The notes under the pieces are model-generated. The model made no database searches. It was not told the DNA's origin and was given only the letters and a program-made list of their open reading frames with translations. Of a DNA stretch of 34,037 nucleotides, positions 31,884 to 34,037 are shown in pieces. The stretch lies in assembly GCA_002102555.1 (NCBI GenBank), contig MCFL01000261.1, positions 1 to 34,037 of the forward strand, read 5' to 3'. Origin of the DNA: Catenaria anguillulae PL171 (taxonomy: Eukaryota; Blastocladiomycota; Blastocladiomycetes; Blastocladiales; Catenariaceae). Numbering within the stretch: the stretch's first letter is position 1; each line of letters starts with the position of its first letter. The translations under genes and the position numbers were made by a program.

Positions 31884-34037
31884 TCACTTACTGAACCCGC
31901 GATACTCGCCCATGCCCTGCCCAAACCCATGCCCGCCACCCAGCCCCATACCACCCATACCTTGCTGCTGTTGGGGCAAGCCGCCACCATATCCCATGGC
32001 AACGATCCCTCAAATCCACCACCGACCCCGCCGCCACGCGTCACCTGGCTGGCGGCACCGTTGGAAATGGTCGACGGAGGATAAAAATGTGCTGCTGCAG
32101 CGACCGCCTGCTGCTGCTGTTGTTGCTGTTGCTGCTGCATTTGCTGCAACAGGTGGGCCGTCAACTGATGGCCCGCCGGTCCGGGTGACGGAGTTGATCC
32201 AGGATACATTTCCGCCGCCGCAAGCCAGACGCATTGGCAAACCTCGGGCCGCCGCCACCATGCACTTGCTGCTGCTGCTGATTGACGTTTCTGCGCGGCC
32301 GTGGATGCATTGTCTGCGGCGACCCATCCCTGCCATATGCGTCCCCCTGCTGCTGCTGGCCGGGCGCGGGCGGCGGCGGCGTCATGGGCCTCTAGCTTCG
32401 CGACCGCCCGAGACGCCCATGGCCGTCGGCAATCCCTGCGACGCCGCTACCGAAAACGCCTTTGTGCACCCGCATCTCACGCAATTGATCCTGCTCGCGA
32501 AATTGTGTGCCGAACATGCCACGCACAACCAATCGCCCGCACGGAACGGAACTGGGCACATGGCCGACGGCGGCGTTGGCGATGGCGTTCCACACCGCAA
32601 GCACATTGCGCGCGACGCAAAGTTTTGGAACCTGCACTCTTCGTTTGGACACAGCCAGTCACCTGGGCGCATGGGCGATTGCGATCCGTTGTTATTGTTG
32701 CCTGCGTTGCCCGCGCCGCTACTGGAAAAGGGCGAGTTGTGCGCATGGTCGGAACGGTTGCCGGCCCTACGGGGCGTCCCAAACTCGTGGTGATGATGAT
32801 GATGGCCACGTGTGCCGGGCCCTGCGCGCGGGCCGCGCGGCGACGTCTGGTACCCGTGAAACTCTTGAGCGGCCCTCGTGGTGCCCGCGCCACTTCCAAC
32901 GGACCCGGGCCCGCTCCACGTATCTGGCTCGCCACTCGCCATGCCCCTTGCGCCGCTATCGCCGCCACCGCGGCTGGGGCTCGTCCCTTGCTGCTGCATG
33001 GGCGGCGGCGTCATGGCCAACTGTCCCGCCCATGGCGTCATTCCCGTGTTGGGATCCACGGCCAACGCCGATGCAGGAATCCCGGACCTTGGCGCTCCGC
33101 AGTGCAAGCACCGCGCGCGGGGCGCGCCAAAGTTGCGTGTCGACACATGCCGCACGCCCACTCGGAATGATTTGCGGGCGGCGGGCCCATGGGCGGCGGT
33201 GACGTTGCGTTGGATCCGCGGCGATGCCCGCCGCCGCCTCCCGACGATGACGCGTTGGACGACGTGGTGTCGCCAAGCAGCGCAAGTGAAACGGGATCGG
33301 AAAACGACAAGCCTGGTGGAAGTTCGCGCGGGTGGTGATGGTGGTGGTCACGGTCGCGTCCGAATTCACGGTGCATACCACAGCACGGCCCGCCCGCGCA
33401 CGGCACCCGTTGGCGCCGACGACGACAGCTCTGCGCCCGCGGCGCCACCGCCGCCTGCCGATGCGTGCGGTCCAACGGTATGGCACCGCAGGCAAATGTT
33501 CCTGGATCCAAAGTTGTTGAATGTGCAATTGGGACACATCCAATCCGCATGCCGGTTCAAGTGATAGGTATGATTGGCAGAAAACACGTTGCCACGCTCC
33601 AAATCGCGGCCGCTCCCGGCCAAGTGTTCTTCGTTTGGGAACGGGATAAGAAACTCGCCCGCGTGTTGCAACACCACGGGCGAACTGGCGCTCACTTCAA
33701 TCATGCCACCCGTGCCCGCCGTGGACGCGGCCGTAGCGGGCTCTGCAGCCCCTGCCGTCTTTGCCGCCACCGACTTTGCTGACGATGACGATGACGATGA
33801 CGATGACGCACGAAACATGCGGCCGTTCATGGCCAGCGCCACCTTTGCCTCGTCATGGTTGGCAAACTCGGCAAACCCGTCGCCCGTGGGCTGGCGCGTG
33901 CGCGTGACGAGCATGTGCAGCTTGGTGGGCTGCATGCCATATCCTTGGAACCAAGCGAGCAGGTCGGCTTGTGACGGCGCTGGGTCGCGCGGTAAGCCTG
34001 CAAGGTGCAGCACGTATGATTGCTCGAGCTGGAATTG
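31884..34037 (-). CDS. Nrp1-like RNA-binding protein (RRM plus RanBP2 zinc fingers), 5' end outside the window
   Basis: The coding strand enters at 34037 with QFQLEQSYVLHLAGLPRD, the first RNP strand of an RRM (GFAEFANHDEAKVALAMNGRMF is its second half). IEVSASSPVVLQHAGEFLIPFP and the zinc finger WMCPNCTFNNFGSRNICLRC follow, an order matching fungal Nrp1, a stress-granule-associated RNA-binding protein. Three more RanBP2-type fingers (W-x-C-x2-4-C-x3-N-x6-C-x2-C) occur: WACGMC...NFGAPRARCLHC, WLCPNEECRFQNFASRAMCLRC and WLCVACSAHNFASRINCVRC. A Gln-rich tail with about 10 Gln and the end GMGEYRGFSK at 31884 complete it. The frame changes near 33370-33440, 33137-33141, 32384-32387, 32210-32225 and 31993-32003; four of these look like one missing base, and the first is ambiguous or an intron. 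Since domains continue across the breaks, sequence errors are likelier than decay. A perfect gtaagt overlaps the last codons, so a further exon is possible. Confidence 0.82.
32095..32152 (-). repeat. CAG/CAA repeat coding poly-glutamine in the Nrp1-like gene
   Basis: A ctgctgctgttgttgctgtt-type run on the plus strand encodes LLQQM followed by about ten glutamines and alanines on the minus strand. Poly-Q fits the prion-like tails of stress-granule proteins. Confidence 0.8.
33781..33807 (-). repeat. (GATGAC)n hexamer repeat coding poly-serine
   Basis: More than four tandem gatgac units encode nine serines just after the RRM of the Nrp1-like protein. A coding microsatellite. Confidence 0.85.

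Noticed and set aside
33297-33440. 66-bp intron gtatgc...ccaccag in the Nrp1-like gene
   Set aside because: Plausible in length, but splicing it leads into a frame that loses the first half of the second zinc finger; kept only as an ambiguity.

Overview
The window reads as nuclear DNA of a fungus, most likely a zoosporic, early-diverging one (a Blastocladiomycota- or chytrid-like genome). This is inference. It rests on GC-rich coding sequence, many short introns (about 65-100 bp, GT-AG, often gtatgt or gtacgt donors), a PTEN that aligns closely with animal PTEN, an HSPA12-type Hsp70, TBCE, WDR59 and the fungal Nrp1-type RRM/zinc-finger protein. Coding density is high, every gene is transcribed singly, and no transposon, virus-like element, rRNA or tRNA gene was recognised.

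Layout. 1-853 (+): 3' part of a PP28/PDAP1-like protein. 1156-4421 (+): DNA ligase IV. 4669-5875 (-): a GH18 chitinase. 6498-7965 (+): a divergently transcribed GH18-like protein that has lost the catalytic acid, so probably a pseudoenzyme. 7966-9956: almost 2 kb without a convincing gene. 9957-11851 (+): tubulin-folding cofactor E. 12244-14259 (+): PTEN lipid phosphatase. 15100-15813 (+): a small SH3 protein. 15932-21664 (-): a very long WDR59/Mtc5-like GATOR2 (SEA complex) subunit. 22120-25176 (-): an HSPA12-like Hsp70 with seven exons. 25607-26506 (-): an orphan Trp/Pro/Ala-rich protein. 27226-29389 (-): long-chain acyl-CoA synthetase. 29390-31883: 2.5 kb without a recognisable gene. 31884-34037 (-): an Nrp1-like RRM and RanBP2-zinc-finger protein that runs off the right edge.

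The genes do not form one pathway. They cover DNA end joining (LIG4), chitin turnover (the GH18 pair), tubulin folding (TBCE), phosphoinositide and TORC1 nutrient signalling (PTEN, WDR59), lipid activation (ACSL), chaperoning (HSPA12-like) and RNA binding (Nrp1-like). Only the two GH18 genes look functionally linked: they sit head to head across a 622-bp shared intergenic region and code for almost equal-length proteins.

The most interesting points are the catalytic/non-catalytic GH18 pair, four consecutive stop-free introns of length 3n in the HSPA12-like gene, the doubled length of WDR59, PTEN with its catalytic cysteine at the same residue number as in human PTEN, and a set of apparent single-base losses confined to the two genes at the window edges. 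I see no clearly new defence, mobile or RNA system.
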